Below are positions 37,759 through 47,759 of a stretch of 64,000 bases of DNA, piece after piece (the stretch's first letter is position 1; the number at the start of each line of letters is the position of its first letter). Source of the stretch: Pseudomonas sp. NCCP-436 (GTDB lineage Bacteria; Pseudomonadota; Gammaproteobacteria; Pseudomonadales; Pseudomonadaceae); NCBI RefSeq assembly GCF_019656335.1, contig NZ_BPLZ01000013.1, forward strand, positions 39,914 to 103,913. The letters are read 5' to 3'. The notes beneath the pieces are model-generated. The model was not told where the DNA came from. It saw nothing but the letters and a program-made list of their open reading frames with translations, and searched no databases. The position numbers and the translations under genes were made by a program.

Positions 37759-38355
37759 TCAGCTCAGCGAGCTGGCGTCTGGCACCAGAGTAGCGAAGTT
37801 GTCTGCCAGGGCAATCATCTCGATACGGTGCATGTCCGCCGCGCTGATGACGCTGCCGTCCGGAGCTGGCAGGTCGCGTGTGGCGCAGGCGCCTGCCACC
37901 AGGGTGCAGCGGTAACCGTAGTCCTTGGCGGCGCGCACGGTGGTGCTGATGCTGGAGTGGGTCATAAAGCCGCAGACGATCAGGTCGAGGTGGCCAAGTG
38001 CCTGTAGGCGATCATGCAGTTCTGTGCCGGCGAAGGCGTTGGGCAGACGCTTCTCCACCACCACTTCGCCGGGCAGTGGGGCAACTTCCGGCAGATGCTG
38101 GCCACGCGGACCGCTGGGGTCGAGAAGGCCACCGGGAATTCCCAGGTGCTTGACGTGGACGATTGAGCTGCCGGCGCTGCGGGCGGCGTCAAGCAGACTG
38201 GCGATCTGCTGCAGCGCCGCATCCAGCCCCGGGAGGGCTAGCACACCGCTGCGATATTCTTCCTGGGCGTCGATGATCAGCAGGGTCGCATTGCTCAGGC
38301 TGGCCGGTGCGTGACCACGACCGGTGAGCTGGAACATGGTTTGCGGAAGGGACAT
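37759..38355 (-). CDS. Isochorismatase-like hydrolase without nucleophilic Cys
   Basis: 198 residues, isochorismatase/cysteine hydrolase fold: Asp in TLLIIDAQEEY and Lys in VVEKRLPNAF are present. Where cysteine hydrolases show MTHxCVSTT, this protein reads MTHSSISTTVRAA, so the nucleophile position is Ser. True isochorismatases also lack Cys, so it may act by the non-covalent route or on another substrate. The start MSLPQTMF is chosen; the longer frame has a weak leader. Confidence 0.78.
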   Translation of the reverse strand: MSLPQTMFQLTGRGHAPASLSNATLLIIDAQEEYRSGVLALPGLDAALQQIASLLDAARSAGSSIVHVKHLGIPGGLLDPSGPRGQHLPEVAPLPGEVVVEKRLPNAFAGTELHDRLQALGHLDLIVCGFMTHSSISTTVRAAKDYGYRCTLVAGACATRDLPAPDGSVISAADMHRIEMIALADNFATLVPDASSLS

Positions 38356-38486
38356 CTCGGGCTCCTGGCTGATGGTGATAATTTGCCATTGTCCGCTGGT
38401 CGGGGCAGTCTGTGAACCTCTATTGCGCCACATCTTGCTCGTGGCCGGTTGCGAGCGTAGTGCACATGCTCAAATGAGAACGCCCG

Positions 38487-38591
38487 ATGTTGTTGTGCGC
38501 AAGGAGTTCTCTTTGGGTTTTGGCTGTTGTTTTCCTGGGAGTGGCCGGTGTCGCCCTGCTTGCTCATGCGCTGCAGGCCGCACTGGGATAG
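38487..38591 (+). CDS. Possible small membrane protein of 34 residues
   Basis: An ATG opens MLLCARSSLWVLAVVFLG..., one membrane helix of about 20 residues, ending ...ALQAALG. The stop comes 29 bases before the GTG of prmB. The upstream GAGA is a weak ribosome binding site. Too short to be sure of; it might be leader-like sequence only. Confidence 0.35.
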   Translation: MLLCARSSLWVLAVVFLGVAGVALLAHALQAALG

Positions 38592-38620
38592 ACTGACCAC
38601 TTTTCATCCGGAGACTTCCC

Positions 38621-39541
38621 GTGACTGCTCCCATCACCCGTTTACGCACCCTGCGCGACTATATCCGCTGGGCAGTCAGCCGTTTTCAGTCCGAGCAGCT
38701 GTTTTTCGGTCACGGCACCGACAACGCGTGGGATGAGGCTCGGCAACTGGTGCTTGGCGCGTTGCACCTGCCTTGGGAAATGGCCGATGCCTACCTCGAC
38801 TGCCGTCTGGAGGATGATGAGCATGTGCTGCTTCATGCTCTGCTGCAGCGCCGCATCGAAGAGCGGGTGCCGGTCGCCTACCTGTTGGGCGAAGCCTGGT
38901 TCTGCGGTCTGCCTTTCTGGGTCGACGAGCGGGTGCTGGTGCCGCGTTCGCCAATCGCCGAACTGATCGAACGGCAGTTCGCCCCCTGGCTGCCGGCCGC
39001 GCCGGCGCGGATTCTTGATCTGTGCAGTGGCTCCGGTTGTATCGGCATTGCCTGTGCCTATGAGTTCCCTGAGGCGGAGGTGGTGCTGTCGGACCTTTCC
39101 TTTGACGCACTGGAAGTGGCGAATCGCAATATCGAACGACACGGGTTGGAGGATCGCGTCTACTGCGTTCAGGGTGATACCTTCGGCGGGTTGCCGGGGC
39201 AGCGTTTCGACCTGATTGTCTCCAATCCGCCGTACGTGGATGCCGAGGACTTCGCCGACATGCCTGCCGAGTACCGACACGAGCCGGAAATTGGCCTGGC
39301 CTGCGGTGAGGATGGCTTGGATCTGGTGCGACGGATGCTTGCCGAGGCTGCCGATCACCTGACCGATCACGGGCTGCTGATCGTTGAGGTAGGCAATAGC
39401 CAGGTGCATGTACAGGAGCTGTATCCGGAGGTGGATTTCACCTGGCTGGAGTTCGAGCGAGGCGGCCACGGCGTATTCCTGCTGGCAGCCAGCCAGTGTC
39501 GCGAGCACCAGGCACTATTCCGCTCGCGTTGCAGCGTCTGA
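38621..39541 (+). CDS. prmB: 50S ribosomal protein L3 glutamine methyltransferase PrmB
   Basis: 306 residues with GTG start. The C-terminal part is a SAM-dependent methyltransferase: [15 protein letters not shown] (SAM site) and the catalytic [12 protein letters not shown]. An N-terminal helical domain with [14 protein letters not shown] binds the substrate. It methylates Gln150 of ribosomal protein L3. Often beside aroC in gammaproteobacteria, as here (two genes away). Confidence 0.94.
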   Translation: MTAPITRLRTLRDYIRWAVSRFQSEQLFFGHGTDNAWDEARQLVLGALHLPWEMADAYLDCRLEDDEHVLLHALLQRRIEERVPVAYLLGEAWFCGLPFWVDERVLVPRSPIAELIERQFAPWLPAAPARILDLCSGSGCIGIACAYEFPEAEVVLSDLSFDALEVANRNIERHGLEDRVYCVQGDTFGGLPGQRFDLIVSNPPYVDAEDFADMPAEYRHEPEIGLACGEDGLDLVRRMLAEAADHLTDHGLLIVEVGNSQVHVQELYPEVDFTWLEFERGGHGVFLLAASQCREHQALFRSRCSV

Positions 39542-39556
39542 GGCCAGGCAGCCTTT

Positions 39557-40357
39557 TCAGCGGGTGGCGATCCAGATCAACAGGCCGGCCTGGAACAGGC
39601 AGAAAGCCACCAGGCAGGCGATGGTAAAGCGCAGGCCGCTGTCCTCGCGCTTGAGGCGCTCAAGCCGTTCTTCCAGTTTGCTCAACTGGGTGCTTTGCTC
39701 CTGCAGAGTTTGATCGGCCTGCTGCAGCATGGCGGCAGCATCCAGTAGTTCGATGAACTGTACTTTTTCGCTATTCCAGTCCGGCAGCAGCGCGTTGACT
39801 CGTGGTGCGCTGTAGGCCGGCTTGAGCTGCAGCGGGTCGCTGTACTCGATGGTGAAGCCTTGCGCCCTCAGCGCATGGTCGCGGCGTGCGCGGGAAAGCT
39901 CGTTGAAACTGTCCTTGGCCGGCAGGGCTGCGCCCTCTACCTGGTAGTGGGCGTACTGCCGGCGCGCCCAGGCAATGCCCTGAGCCATCAGAAAACGACC
40001 TAGGCCGCGGTTGGGCGGCTCCACGTTCAGGCCCTTGTCGGGGCCGAAGCGTACTTCCTTGCGCCGGTGATCGGCCCAGACCTCCAACTGATTCTGTTGG
40101 CGGTGCAGTTGCTGGCCCGGCAGTTGGATATTCAGGCGCAGCAGGCTCAAATCCTTGCTGTGGCGTTCGGTTTGGCCGAGCAGGACGAAGCGCAGCGGCC
40201 TGGGGCCGGTTTCCCGGTCAACTGGAAGTGGCGTCAGGCGCAGCAGGCGAAATTGCTCCGGGGGGAGATCGGACCAGGGGTGAGAGGCGGCCGGAGCCTC
40301 GCCAGTGGCAGCGTCTTTCTCGGGGGCTTGCGGCTCCGGGATGGATTGTTCGCTCAT
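39557..40357 (-). CDS. Hypothetical membrane-anchored protein with C-terminal helix
   Basis: 266 residues. The N terminus is Pro/Ala/Glu-rich, followed by a region rich in charged residues with QLEVWADHRRKEVRFGPD, NRGLGRFLMAQGIAWARRQY and a coiled coil (QADQTLQEQSTQLSKLEERLERLKR, about 205-240). The last 25 residues (FTIACLVAFCLFQAGLLIWIATR) form a tail-anchor helix. This layout suggests a cytoplasmic protein attached to the inner membrane. I do not recognise the family. It lies convergent to prmB. Confidence 0.7.
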   Translation of the reverse strand: MSEQSIPEPQAPEKDAATGEAPAASHPWSDLPPEQFRLLRLTPLPVDRETGPRPLRFVLLGQTERHSKDLSLLRLNIQLPGQQLHRQQNQLEVWADHRRKEVRFGPDKGLNVEPPNRGLGRFLMAQGIAWARRQYAHYQVEGAALPAKDSFNELSRARRDHALRAQGFTIEYSDPLQLKPAYSAPRVNALLPDWNSEKVQFIELLDAAAMLQQADQTLQEQSTQLSKLEERLERLKREDSGLRFTIACLVAFCLFQAGLLIWIATR

Positions 40358-40393
40358 GAGCGTCCTATGCGCGTGATCCGTGGATTTGGCAGG

Positions 40394-41362
40394 TTATCGG
40401 CCATTGCGCTCCGAACTGGAGCGGATGAAGTCAACGATATGCTCGCCCAGTGCGCGTGCCAAGGGTAGCTGGGGATCATCGTAGGAGCCTCGCTGTGCAT
40501 TCCAGTCGGCTGGCGTGATACGCAGGACGTGGTTCATGCCCGGGATCAGGACCAGTTCGGCGTCCGGGCGGGCCTGTTGCAGGCGTCTGGCATTTTCCTG
40601 GCTGACCTGGGCGTCATGGCTGCCCTGGATGATAAGTGCGGGGATGCGCAGTGCGGCGAAGGCCTGTGCCGGATCCTGGCGTAGCAGGCTGATCAGGTAG
40701 GGCTGTACGCTGGGCCGATAGATCACCTGCAGGGGCTCAGGCACTTGCGGCTGCAACTGGCCGTGAATCAGTCCCGCAAGGATCCGCCGGCTCTCGGCCA
40801 GCAGTGCTGGTGGCAGGCGCATGGCCAGTTGCATATCTAGCACCTGGCCGATGGGATAGCCAGGGCCGGCGATTGAGACCAGGGCGTCGGCCTGACTGCC
40901 AGCTGCGGCCAGGTTGGCAATCAGGGCCCCTTCGCTGTGGCCGATGAGAATCAACTGGTCGAAGCGAGGGTCGTCCCGCAGCCAGGCCGCCCAGGCTTCA
41001 ACGTCGGCTACGTAGCGCTCGACGCTGAGCTGGCGCTCGTCTGCCGCAGCGGCTCGGCTGGCGGCCACGCCGCGTTTGTCGTAGCGCAGGCTGGCGATGC
41101 CGTGGCGGGCCAGCAGTTGTGCCAGTTTCCTAAGCGCGTCGTTATGGCCGCCTTCCGGGTTGTTACCGTCGCGATCCGTGGGGCCCGAGCCGGCAATCAG
41201 CAGTGCCAGTGGTATCGGATGCTCGCTTTGTGGCAGCAGCAGACTGCCGTATAGCGTGCCCTGATCCGTATCGAGCTGTACCGGAAATTGCCGGCTGCTG
41301 CTTGGGGCGGCCTGAGCCAGGCCGGTGATCAGGAGAAGAGACAAAAGCAGGACTCGCAGCAT
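40394..41362 (-). CDS. Exported alpha/beta hydrolase
   Basis: 322 residues with a signal peptide (MLRVLLLSLLLITGLAQA, cleavage after AQA). The alpha/beta hydrolase core shows LLIAGSGPTDRDGNN (oxyanion region), the nucleophile elbow LIGHSEGALIANLAA with Ser in GHSEG, acid in QGSHDAQV and the His in PGMNHVLR. A secreted or periplasmic esterase/peptidase; substrate unknown. Divergent from aroC, whose promoter region it shares. Confidence 0.83.
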   Translation of the reverse strand: MLRVLLLSLLLITGLAQAAPSSSRQFPVQLDTDQGTLYGSLLLPQSEHPIPLALLIAGSGPTDRDGNNPEGGHNDALRKLAQLLARHGIASLRYDKRGVAASRAAAADERQLSVERYVADVEAWAAWLRDDPRFDQLILIGHSEGALIANLAAAGSQADALVSIAGPGYPIGQVLDMQLAMRLPPALLAESRRILAGLIHGQLQPQVPEPLQVIYRPSVQPYLISLLRQDPAQAFAALRIPALIIQGSHDAQVSQENARRLQQARPDAELVLIPGMNHVLRITPADWNAQRGSYDDPQLPLARALGEHIVDFIRSSSERNGR

Positions 41363-41514
41363 GATGGGGGCAGAATAGTGGCACACCGGTATTGGACGTT
41401 GCCGGGCGCGCAAGGTTCGGGGTGAACTGCAGAAGGGGCGCAGGTATACTCGCCCACCTCGTAAACGGGCCTGCATGTGTCAGGCTAGGGCTGAATCTCG
41501 CGGAGCGTCTTTCC

Positions 41515-42606
41515 ATGTCCGGCAATACCTACGGCAAGCTGTTCACCGTCACCACCGCAGGCGAAAGCCATGGCCCGGCACTGGTTGCCATCGTCGACGG
41601 TTGCCCGCCCGGCCTGGAGATTGCCACCGAGGATCTGCAGCGTGATCTGGATCGCCGTAAGCCAGGCACCAGCCGCCACACCACTCAGCGTCAGGAGGCG
41701 GACGAAGTGGAAATCCTCTCCGGCGTTTTCGAGGGGCGTACCACCGGATGTCCGATCGGCCTGTTGATCCGCAACACCGATCAGAAATCCAAGGACTATT
41801 CGGCGATCAAGGATCTGTTCCGCCCGGCCCACGCCGACTACACCTACCACCACAAGTACGGTCTGCGCGACTACCGCGGCGGCGGCCGCAGCTCGGCCCG
41901 CGAGACCGCCATGCGCGTAGCCGCCGGAGCCATCGCCAAGAAGTACCTGGCCAGCCAGGGGGTCGTCGTGCGCGGCTACATGAGCCAGCTCGGTCCCATC
42001 GAGATTCCCTTCAAGAACTGGGACAGCGTCGAGCAAAACGCCTTCTTTAGCCCCGACCCGGACAAGGTGGCGGAGCTGGAGGCCTACATGGATCAACTGC
42101 GCCGTGACCAGGACTCGGTCGGCGCGAAGATCACCGTGGTTGCCGAAGGCGTCATGCCGGGCCTGGGTGAGCCGATCTTTGATCGCCTGGATGCCGATCT
42201 GGCCCATGCACTGATGAGCATCAATGCAGTCAAGGGGGTGGAAATCGGCGCCGGCTTCGCCTGCGTGGCTCAGCGCGGCACCGAACACCGCGATGAGCTG
42301 ACCCCGGAAGGTTTCCTGTCGAACAATGCCGGTGGCATTCTCGGCGGTATTTCCAGCGGCCAGCCAATTGTCGCCCACCTGGCCCTCAAGCCCACTTCCA
42401 GTATCACCACGCCTGGACGCTCCATCGACACCCATGGCAATCCGGTGGAAGTGATTACCAAGGGGCGTCACGATCCCTGTGTGGGCATCCGCGCCACGCC
42501 GATCGCCGAGGCGATGATGGCCATCGTGCTGATGGATCATCTGCTGCGTCATCGCGCGCAGAACGCCGATGTACGCGTATCCACGCCGGTACTGCCGCAG
42601 CTGTGA
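41515..42606 (+). CDS. aroC: Chorismate synthase
   Basis: 363 residues, full length. It converts EPSP to chorismate, the end of the shikimate pathway, using reduced FMN. Family motifs: [18 protein letters not shown] near the start, [24 protein letters not shown], and [17 protein letters not shown]. The start ATG is that of MSGNTYGKL; a longer upstream frame is rejected. The stop overlaps the GTG of the MFS gene (GTGA). Confidence 0.97.
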   Translation: MSGNTYGKLFTVTTAGESHGPALVAIVDGCPPGLEIATEDLQRDLDRRKPGTSRHTTQRQEADEVEILSGVFEGRTTGCPIGLLIRNTDQKSKDYSAIKDLFRPAHADYTYHHKYGLRDYRGGGRSSARETAMRVAAGAIAKKYLASQGVVVRGYMSQLGPIEIPFKNWDSVEQNAFFSPDPDKVAELEAYMDQLRRDQDSVGAKITVVAEGVMPGLGEPIFDRLDADLAHALMSINAVKGVEIGAGFACVAQRGTEHRDELTPEGFLSNNAGGILGGISSGQPIVAHLALKPTSSITTPGRSIDTHGNPVEVITKGRHDPCVGIRATPIAEAMMAIVLMDHLLRHRAQNADVRVSTPVLPQL

Positions 42607-43763
42607 CGGCCAACCTGCCGTACTGGCGGCTGTCCGGCTTCTACTTTTTCTACTTTGCCCTGCTTGGAGGTACGGCGCCGTTTCTGGCGTTGTACTTCGA
42701 TTATCTGGGCTTTTCTCCCGCACGCATCGGCGAACTGGTGGCCATCCCCATGCTGATGCGCTGCATGGCGCCGAACCTGTGGGGCTGGCTGGGTGACCGT
42801 AGCGGTCAGCGTTTGTTGATCGTACGTCTCGGCGCGCTGTGCACACTGGCCTGCTTCGCCGGCATCTTCCTCGACCAGAGTTATGCCTGGCTGGCGCTGG
42901 TTATGGCTGCCCATGCTTTCTTCTGGCACGCGGTATTGCCGCAGTTCGAGGTCATCACCCTGGCCCATCTGCGTGAGCAGGCGGCCCGCTACAGCCAGAT
43001 TCGCTTGTGGGGCAGCATTGGTTTCATCTTCGCGGTGATCGGCCTTGGTCTGCTGTTCGAGCAACTGAGCCTGGATGTTTATCCGGTGGCGCTGGTGCTG
43101 ATCATGACCGGCATTGTCGCCGGTAGTTTCTGGGTGCCCAATGCCCAGCCGCAGCAGCGCCCGGAGCTAGCGGGGCAGGGGGGCTTTCTGCGCCAGCTGC
43201 GGCGCCCCGGCATGTTGGCCTTCTATGTCTGCGTCGGCCTGATGCAGCTGAGTAATGGCCCGTACTACACCTTTCTGACTTTGCACCTGGAGAGTGTCGG
43301 TTATAGCCGTGGGGCCATCGGCATGCTCTGGGCGCTGGGAGTGGTCGCGGAAATTCTGTTGTTCATGTGTATGGCGCGCCTGTTGCAGCGCCATACGCTG
43401 CGCACGGTGCTGCTGGCCAGCTTCCTGATTACGGCGTTGCGCTGGCTGCTGCTGGGCAGCCTCGCAGCTTATCTGCCGGTTCTGCTGCTGGCGCAGTGCA
43501 TGCATGCTGCGACTTTCGGCGCATTTCATGCCGCCAGTATCCATTTTGTCCAGCGCAGCTTCGGTGACCGCCAGCAGGGGCAGGGACAGGCGTTGTATGC
43601 CAGTTTGTCCGGAATCGGCGGCGCGCTCGGCGCGCTTTACGCCGGCTACAGTTGGAAGGGCCTGGGGCCGGCCTGGACTTTTGCCCTGGCCAGTCTGGTA
43701 GCCTTGCTGGCTGCCCTGGTCATCGCCACCCGCCTGCCGCCCGAGCGGCACCGAACCGAGTGA
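42603..43763 (+). CDS. MFS transporter (3-phenylpropionate-transporter-like)
   Basis: 386 residues with a GTG start and 12 predicted membrane helices; the loop after helix 2 contains [15 protein letters not shown], the usual MFS signature A. The opening [38 protein letters not shown] resembles the MFS_1-like/HcaT family. The substrate is unknown. It overlaps aroC by 4 bases and precedes the MtnD-like gene by 6, so all three are probably co-transcribed. Confidence 0.85.
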   Translation: MTANLPYWRLSGFYFFYFALLGGTAPFLALYFDYLGFSPARIGELVAIPMLMRCMAPNLWGWLGDRSGQRLLIVRLGALCTLACFAGIFLDQSYAWLALVMAAHAFFWHAVLPQFEVITLAHLREQAARYSQIRLWGSIGFIFAVIGLGLLFEQLSLDVYPVALVLIMTGIVAGSFWVPNAQPQQRPELAGQGGFLRQLRRPGMLAFYVCVGLMQLSNGPYYTFLTLHLESVGYSRGAIGMLWALGVVAEILLFMCMARLLQRHTLRTVLLASFLITALRWLLLGSLAAYLPVLLLAQCMHAATFGAFHAASIHFVQRSFGDRQQGQGQALYASLSGIGGALGALYAGYSWKGLGPAWTFALASLVALLAALVIATRLPPERHRTE

Positions 43764-43769
43764 TTTTTC

Positions 43770-44309
43770 ATGAGTAGCCTCAGCGTCTATTCGCACACCG
43801 TCTCCGAACTGCCCCACAAGGTGCTCAACCATGCCGAGGACATCACCAGCACACTGGCCGCAGCCGGCATCGGCTATCAACGCCTGGAGCTGCCCGCTAC
43901 CCTGCATCCGGGTTGCGCGCAGGAGGCGTTCGACGCCGCCTGCGGCCCCTGGCTGCAGGCGCTGATGGCGCGCGAAGGCTATGTACGGCAGGAACTGTTC
44001 AACCTGCAGCGGCGCGATCCGCAGCGGCTAGAACTGCGTGCGCGCTACCTGGACGAGCAACTGCAGGAGGCAGCCAGTGCCTGGCTGTTCGTTGGCGGTT
44101 TTGCCCAGCTCGGCCTGCATGTGGGCGAGCAGGTCTTTCTGCTGCTGGGCGAGCGCGGCGATCTGCTGAGCCTGCCTGCCGGCACTCGTCATTGGTTCGA
44201 TCTCGGTGAAGAACCCCATGCGTTGGTGCTGCGGCTGAGTGCAGGGGAGCAGGCGCCTACGCCCAGCGGTGACGACATTGCCGGGCGCTTCCCGCGACTG
44301 GGCGACTGA
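43770..44309 (+). CDS. Acireductone dioxygenase (MtnD) homologue lacking metal ligands
   Basis: 179 residues, clearly homologous to MtnD along its whole length (SSLSVYSHTVSELPHKVL, LRARYLDEQ, LISVPAGTRHWFD-like LLSLPAGTRHWFDLGEEPH, DDIAGRFPRL end). In MtnD the metal ligands are His-x-His-x3-Glu plus a later His. Here the HxHxxxE site reads QLQEAAS, so three ligands are lost; only the RHW His remains. I expect no acireductone dioxygenase activity. It follows the MFS gene closely. Confidence 0.82.
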   Translation: MSSLSVYSHTVSELPHKVLNHAEDITSTLAAAGIGYQRLELPATLHPGCAQEAFDAACGPWLQALMAREGYVRQELFNLQRRDPQRLELRARYLDEQLQEAASAWLFVGGFAQLGLHVGEQVFLLLGERGDLLSLPAGTRHWFDLGEEPHALVLRLSAGEQAPTPSGDDIAGRFPRLGD

Positions 44310-44445
44310 CCAGTCGTTTTCTTGCATCAGGCGTTTACTGCGCCTGCTTCTAGCCGGCTAAGGTGTGACTTACCTACCAATGCCAGCGAAATTTCCTCCC
44401 AAAGTACCATTTGGTGCTGTTGCGGGCGGGGGCTTAATGGAGCGG

Positions 44446-44459
44446 CCGGAATGTTCCGG
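44446..44459. promoter_or_regulatory. Palindrome upstream of pqqA
   Basis: Perfect inverted repeat ccggaa-tg-ttccgg, 24 bases before the pqqA start. It may be an operator or a transcript 5' hairpin. The only nearby hexamers are weak. Confidence 0.4.
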
Positions 44460-44482
44460 TCCAATAACAAGAGGATCGCTCC

Positions 44483-44554
44483 ATGTGGACTAAACCCGCC
44501 TTTACCGACCTGCGCATCGGCTTCGAAGTTACCCTGTACTTCGCTAACCGCTGA
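44483..44554 (+). CDS. pqqA: Coenzyme PQQ precursor peptide PqqA
   Basis: 23 residues, the normal size. The peptide ends FEVTLYFANR and contains the conserved Glu15 and Tyr19 (EVTLY) that become cross-linked by PqqE to form PQQ. A ribosome binding site aagagga lies 7 bases or so before the ATG. It is followed by a strong hairpin before pqqB, common in this operon and probably used to raise the PqqA level over the other proteins. Confidence 0.95.
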   Translation: MWTKPAFTDLRIGFEVTLYFANR

Positions 44555-44562
44555 TCGTTCCG

Positions 44563-44581
44563 GCCCCGGTTCGTCCGGGGC
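44563..44581 (+). terminator. Attenuating or processing hairpin between pqqA and pqqB
   Basis: A perfect 7-bp GC stem, gccccgg/ccggggc, with a 5-base loop lies just after the pqqA stop. No T-run follows, so it probably stabilises the pqqA message or partly stops transcription. Confidence 0.6.
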
Positions 44582-44600
44582 ATCCCTCCGGTGACCTGTC

Positions 44601-45515
44601 ATGCATATCCAGATTCTCGGCTCTGCCGCGGGCGGCGGCTTTCCCCAATGGAACTGCAACTGCCGTAACTGTCGCGGTGTGCGTGCCGGCACCCTGCGGG
44701 CGCAGCCGCGCACCCAGTCGTCGATTGCCATTTCCGATGACGGTGTGCAGTGGATTCTGTGCAACGCCTCTCCGGATATCCGTAGTCAGATCGAAGCCTT
44801 TCCTGCGTTACAGCCTGCGCGCCAGCTACGTGATACGGCGATTGCCGGGATCATTCTGCTGGACAGCCAGATTGACCACTGCACCGGCCTTTTGACCCTG
44901 CGCGAGGGTTGTCCACACGAGGTCTGGTGTACCGAGATGGTGCATCAGGACCTGACCACGGGTTTTCCGCTGTTCAACATGCTTCAGCACTGGAACGGAG
45001 GTCTGCATCACCGGTTGATCGGGCTGGATGAAGAGCCCTTCGCAATTCCTGCCTGCCCGGCGCTGAGCATCATCGCGGTGGCCTTGCGCAGCAGTGCGCC
45101 GCCGTACTCTCCGCACCGAGGCAATCCGCATCCGGGCGACAACATAGGTCTGTTTATCGAGGATCGGCGCAGTGGCAGTAGTCTGTTCTACGCACCGGGG
45201 TTGGGGCAGGTGGACGAACACTTGCTCGGCTGGATGCGCCGCGCCGACTGCCTGCTGGTAGACGGAACACTGTGGCGTGACGACGAGATGCGCGTGTGTG
45301 AAGTGGGCGACAAGCTCGGTAGCGAGATGGGCCACCTGTGCCAGAGCGGTCCGGGCGGCATGATCGAGGTACTGGAAGGCCTGCCGGCGTCACGCAGGAT
45401 TCTTATCCACATCAACAACACCAACCCGATTCTTGATCTGGATTCTCCCGAACGGGCTGAACTGGATCAGCGTGGCATCGAGGTCGCCTACGACGGCATG
45501 AGTATTCGCCTGTAG
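44601..45515 (+). CDS. pqqB: PQQ biosynthesis protein PqqB
   Basis: 304 residues. A metallo-beta-lactamase-like protein: [21 protein letters not shown] start with NCRNCRG, then [15 protein letters not shown]. It is an iron-dependent hydroxylase acting on the Glu-Tyr intermediate in PQQ synthesis. Full length and intact, second gene of the pqq operon. Confidence 0.96.
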   Translation: MHIQILGSAAGGGFPQWNCNCRNCRGVRAGTLRAQPRTQSSIAISDDGVQWILCNASPDIRSQIEAFPALQPARQLRDTAIAGIILLDSQIDHCTGLLTLREGCPHEVWCTEMVHQDLTTGFPLFNMLQHWNGGLHHRLIGLDEEPFAIPACPALSIIAVALRSSAPPYSPHRGNPHPGDNIGLFIEDRRSGSSLFYAPGLGQVDEHLLGWMRRADCLLVDGTLWRDDEMRVCEVGDKLGSEMGHLCQSGPGGMIEVLEGLPASRRILIHINNTNPILDLDSPERAELDQRGIEVAYDGMSIRL

Positions 45516-45542
45516 CGGGCCTTCAGCAGAAACGGAGAACCG

Positions 45543-46295
45543 ATGAGCCAGACTGCCATGAGTCCTGCCGAATTCGAGCAGGCTCTGCGTGCCAAAGGCG
45601 CGCTCTACCATATCCATCACCCGTTCCATCAGGCCATGTACGAAGGTCGCGCCACCCGTGAGCAGATTCAGGGTTGGGTGGCCAACCGTTTCTACTATCA
45701 GGTCAACATCCCGCTGAAGGATGCGGCGATTCTCGCCAACTGCCCGGATCGCGAAACGCGGCGCGAGTGGATCCAGCGTATTCTCGATCACGATGGTGCA
45801 CCTGGTGAGGAGGGCGGTATCGAGGCCTGGCTGCGCCTGGCCGAGGCGGTTGGTCTTGAGCGTGAGCAGCTGCGTTCGCAGGAGTTGGTGCTGCCGGGTG
45901 TGCGTTTTGCCGTTGATGCGTACGTCAACTTCGCCCGCCGTGCCAATTGGCAGGAGGCGGCCAGCAGTTCGCTCACCGAACTGTTCGCCCCGCAGATCCA
46001 CCAGTCGCGTCTGGAGGCCTGGCCACAGCATTACCCTTGGATTGACCCGGCCGGCTACGACTACTTCCGCAAACGTCTGAAGGAAGCACGTCGTGATGTC
46101 GAGCATGGCCTGCGTATCACCCTTGAGCATTACCGCACCCGTGAATCACAGGAGCGCATGCTGCAGATCCTGCAGTTCAAGCTGGATGTGTTGTGGAGCA
46201 TGCTCGACGCCATGAGCATGGCCTATGAACTGCAGCGTCCGCCTTATCACACGGTGACGGCAGAGCGTGTCTGGCACAGGGGGATCACGCTATGA
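45543..46295 (+). CDS. pqqC: Pyrroloquinoline-quinone synthase PqqC
   Basis: 250 residues, usual length. It performs the final ring closure and eight-electron oxidation to PQQ without a cofactor. The sequence [32 protein letters not shown] is characteristic (given here as its ends YHIHHPF and RFYYQ), as is [20 protein letters not shown]. The stop overlaps the pqqD start (ATGA). Confidence 0.97.
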   Translation: MSQTAMSPAEFEQALRAKGALYHIHHPFHQAMYEGRATREQIQGWVANRFYYQVNIPLKDAAILANCPDRETRREWIQRILDHDGAPGEEGGIEAWLRLAEAVGLEREQLRSQELVLPGVRFAVDAYVNFARRANWQEAASSSLTELFAPQIHQSRLEAWPQHYPWIDPAGYDYFRKRLKEARRDVEHGLRITLEHYRTRESQERMLQILQFKLDVLWSMLDAMSMAYELQRPPYHTVTAERVWHRGITL

Positions 46296-46594
46296 ATGCC
46301 CGGGTCGATATCGATGCGCCGGCGGATCTGCTGTCGCGCATTCCCACCATTCGTCGCGGCTTTCGCCTGCAGTTTGAGCCGGCGCAGGGCTGCCATGTGC
46401 TGCTTTATCCAGAGGGCATGATCAAACTCAACGAGAGTGCCAGCGAAATCCTCCAACTGGTCGATGGCAAGCGTTCGGTTGCACGGATCGTCGAAGAGCT
46501 GCAGAGGCGCTTCCCGGATGTGCCCGGCATCGACGAAGACATCCTCGCCTTTATGGAGGTAGCTCATGCACAGTTCTGGATCGAACTCCGTTGA
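46292..46594 (+). CDS. pqqD: PQQ peptide chaperone PqqD
   Basis: 100 residues. A winged-helix-like chaperone that presents PqqA to Pqq[41 protein letters not shown] and the C-terminal [15 protein letters not shown] are characteristic (positions about 20-60 and 78-92). It overlaps both neighbours: 4 bases with pqqC, 29 with pqqE. Confidence 0.95.
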   Translation: MNARVDIDAPADLLSRIPTIRRGFRLQFEPAQGCHVLLYPEGMIKLNESASEILQLVDGKRSVARIVEELQRRFPDVPGIDEDILAFMEVAHAQFWIELR

Positions 46595-47759
46595 GAGAGG
46601 ATCGCCGCAAGGCGTAAGAGAGGCAGCCTTGCAGCGATCTGTAGAAGTCGGGCCACCGCTTTGGTTGTTGGCGGAACTAACCTATCGCTGTCCGTTGCAG
46701 TGTCCGTACTGTTCCAACCCGCTGGATTTCGCCCAGCAGGGCGGCGAACTGTCGACCGCTGAATGGGTTGAGGTATTCCGCCAGGCGCGCGAGCTGGGAG
46801 CGGCGCAGCTGGGCTTTTCCGGTGGGGAGCCGTTGGTACGTCAGGATCTGGCCGAGCTGATCCGGGGAGCGCGTGAGCTGGGCTATTACACCAATCTGAT
46901 TACCTCCGGCATTGGCCTGACCGAAGCGCGTATCGCCGAATTCTCCGAGGCCGGTCTGGATCACATCCAGATCAGCTTCCAGGCCGCTGACGAAGAGGTG
47001 AACAACCTGTTGGCAGGTTCGAAGAAGGCCTTTGCGCAGAAACTGGCCATGGCCCGGGCAGTCAAGGCCCATGGCTATCCGATGGTGCTCAACTTCGTCA
47101 CCCACCGGCACAACATCGACAATATCGAGCGCATCATCGAGCTGTGCCTGGAGCTGGAGGCGGACTTCGTCGAACTCGCCACCTGCCAGTTTTATGGTTG
47201 GGCCGAGCTTAATCGGGCGGGGTTGTTGCCTACCAGGGCGCAGCTCGAACGTGCCGAGCGCATCACCAATCAATGGCGCGCCAAGCTGGCGGCCGAGAAT
47301 CATCCGTGCAAACTGATCTTCGTCACCCCGGATTACTACGAGGAGCGCCCCAAGGCCTGCATGAACGGTTGGGGCAATCTGTTCCTCGACATCACTCCGG
47401 ACGGCACAGCGCTGCCCTGCCACAGTGCGCGGCAGTTGCCGGTGCAGTTTCCCAACGTGCGCGAGCACAGTATCGAGCACATATGGCGCGAGTCGTTCGG
47501 CTTCAACCGCTTCCGTGGTGATGACTGGATGCCTGAGCCGTGTCGCTCCTGTGATGAGAAGGACAAGGACTTCGGCGGCTGTCGCTGCCAGGCGTTCATG
47601 CTCACTGGTGATGCCGGCAACGCCGACCCGGTGTGCAGCAAGTCGGCGCACCATGGTGTGATTCTAGCTGCGCGGCAGCAGGCCGATCAGGCGCCGCTGG
47701 GGCTGGACGCGCTGCAATACCGCAACGAGAAAGCGTCGCGGATCATATGCAGGGTGTGA
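46566..47759 (+). CDS. pqqE: PqqA peptide cyclase PqqE (radical SAM)
   Basis: 397 residues. The radical SAM cluster motif is CPLQCPYC (about residues 39-46), followed by [13 protein letters not shown]. The C-terminal SPASM domain binds further clusters through [32 protein letters not shown]. PqqE forms the carbon-carbon bond between Glu15 and Tyr19 of PqqA. The N-terminal tail (about 20 residues) is a little longer than usual; an inner start is possible. Confidence 0.96.
   Translation: MHSSGSNSVERGSPQGVREAALQRSVEVGPPLWLLAELTYRCPLQCPYCSNPLDFAQQGGELSTAEWVEVFRQARELGAAQLGFSGGEPLVRQDLAELIRGARELGYYTNLITSGIGLTEARIAEFSEAGLDHIQISFQAADEEVNNLLAGSKKAFAQKLAMARAVKAHGYPMVLNFVTHRHNIDNIERIIELCLELEADFVELATCQFYGWAELNRAGLLPTRAQLERAERITNQWRAKLAAENHPCKLIFVTPDYYEERPKACMNGWGNLFLDITPDGTALPCHSARQLPVQFPNVREHSIEHIWRESFGFNRFRGDDWMPEPCRSCDEKDKDFGGCRCQAFMLTGDAGNADPVCSKSAHHGVILAARQQADQAPLGLDALQYRNEKASRIICRV

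Noticed and set aside
41485..42846. A 453-codon frame opposite aroC and the MFS gene
   Set aside because: It covers the complete, conserved aroC gene and has no recognisable domain.
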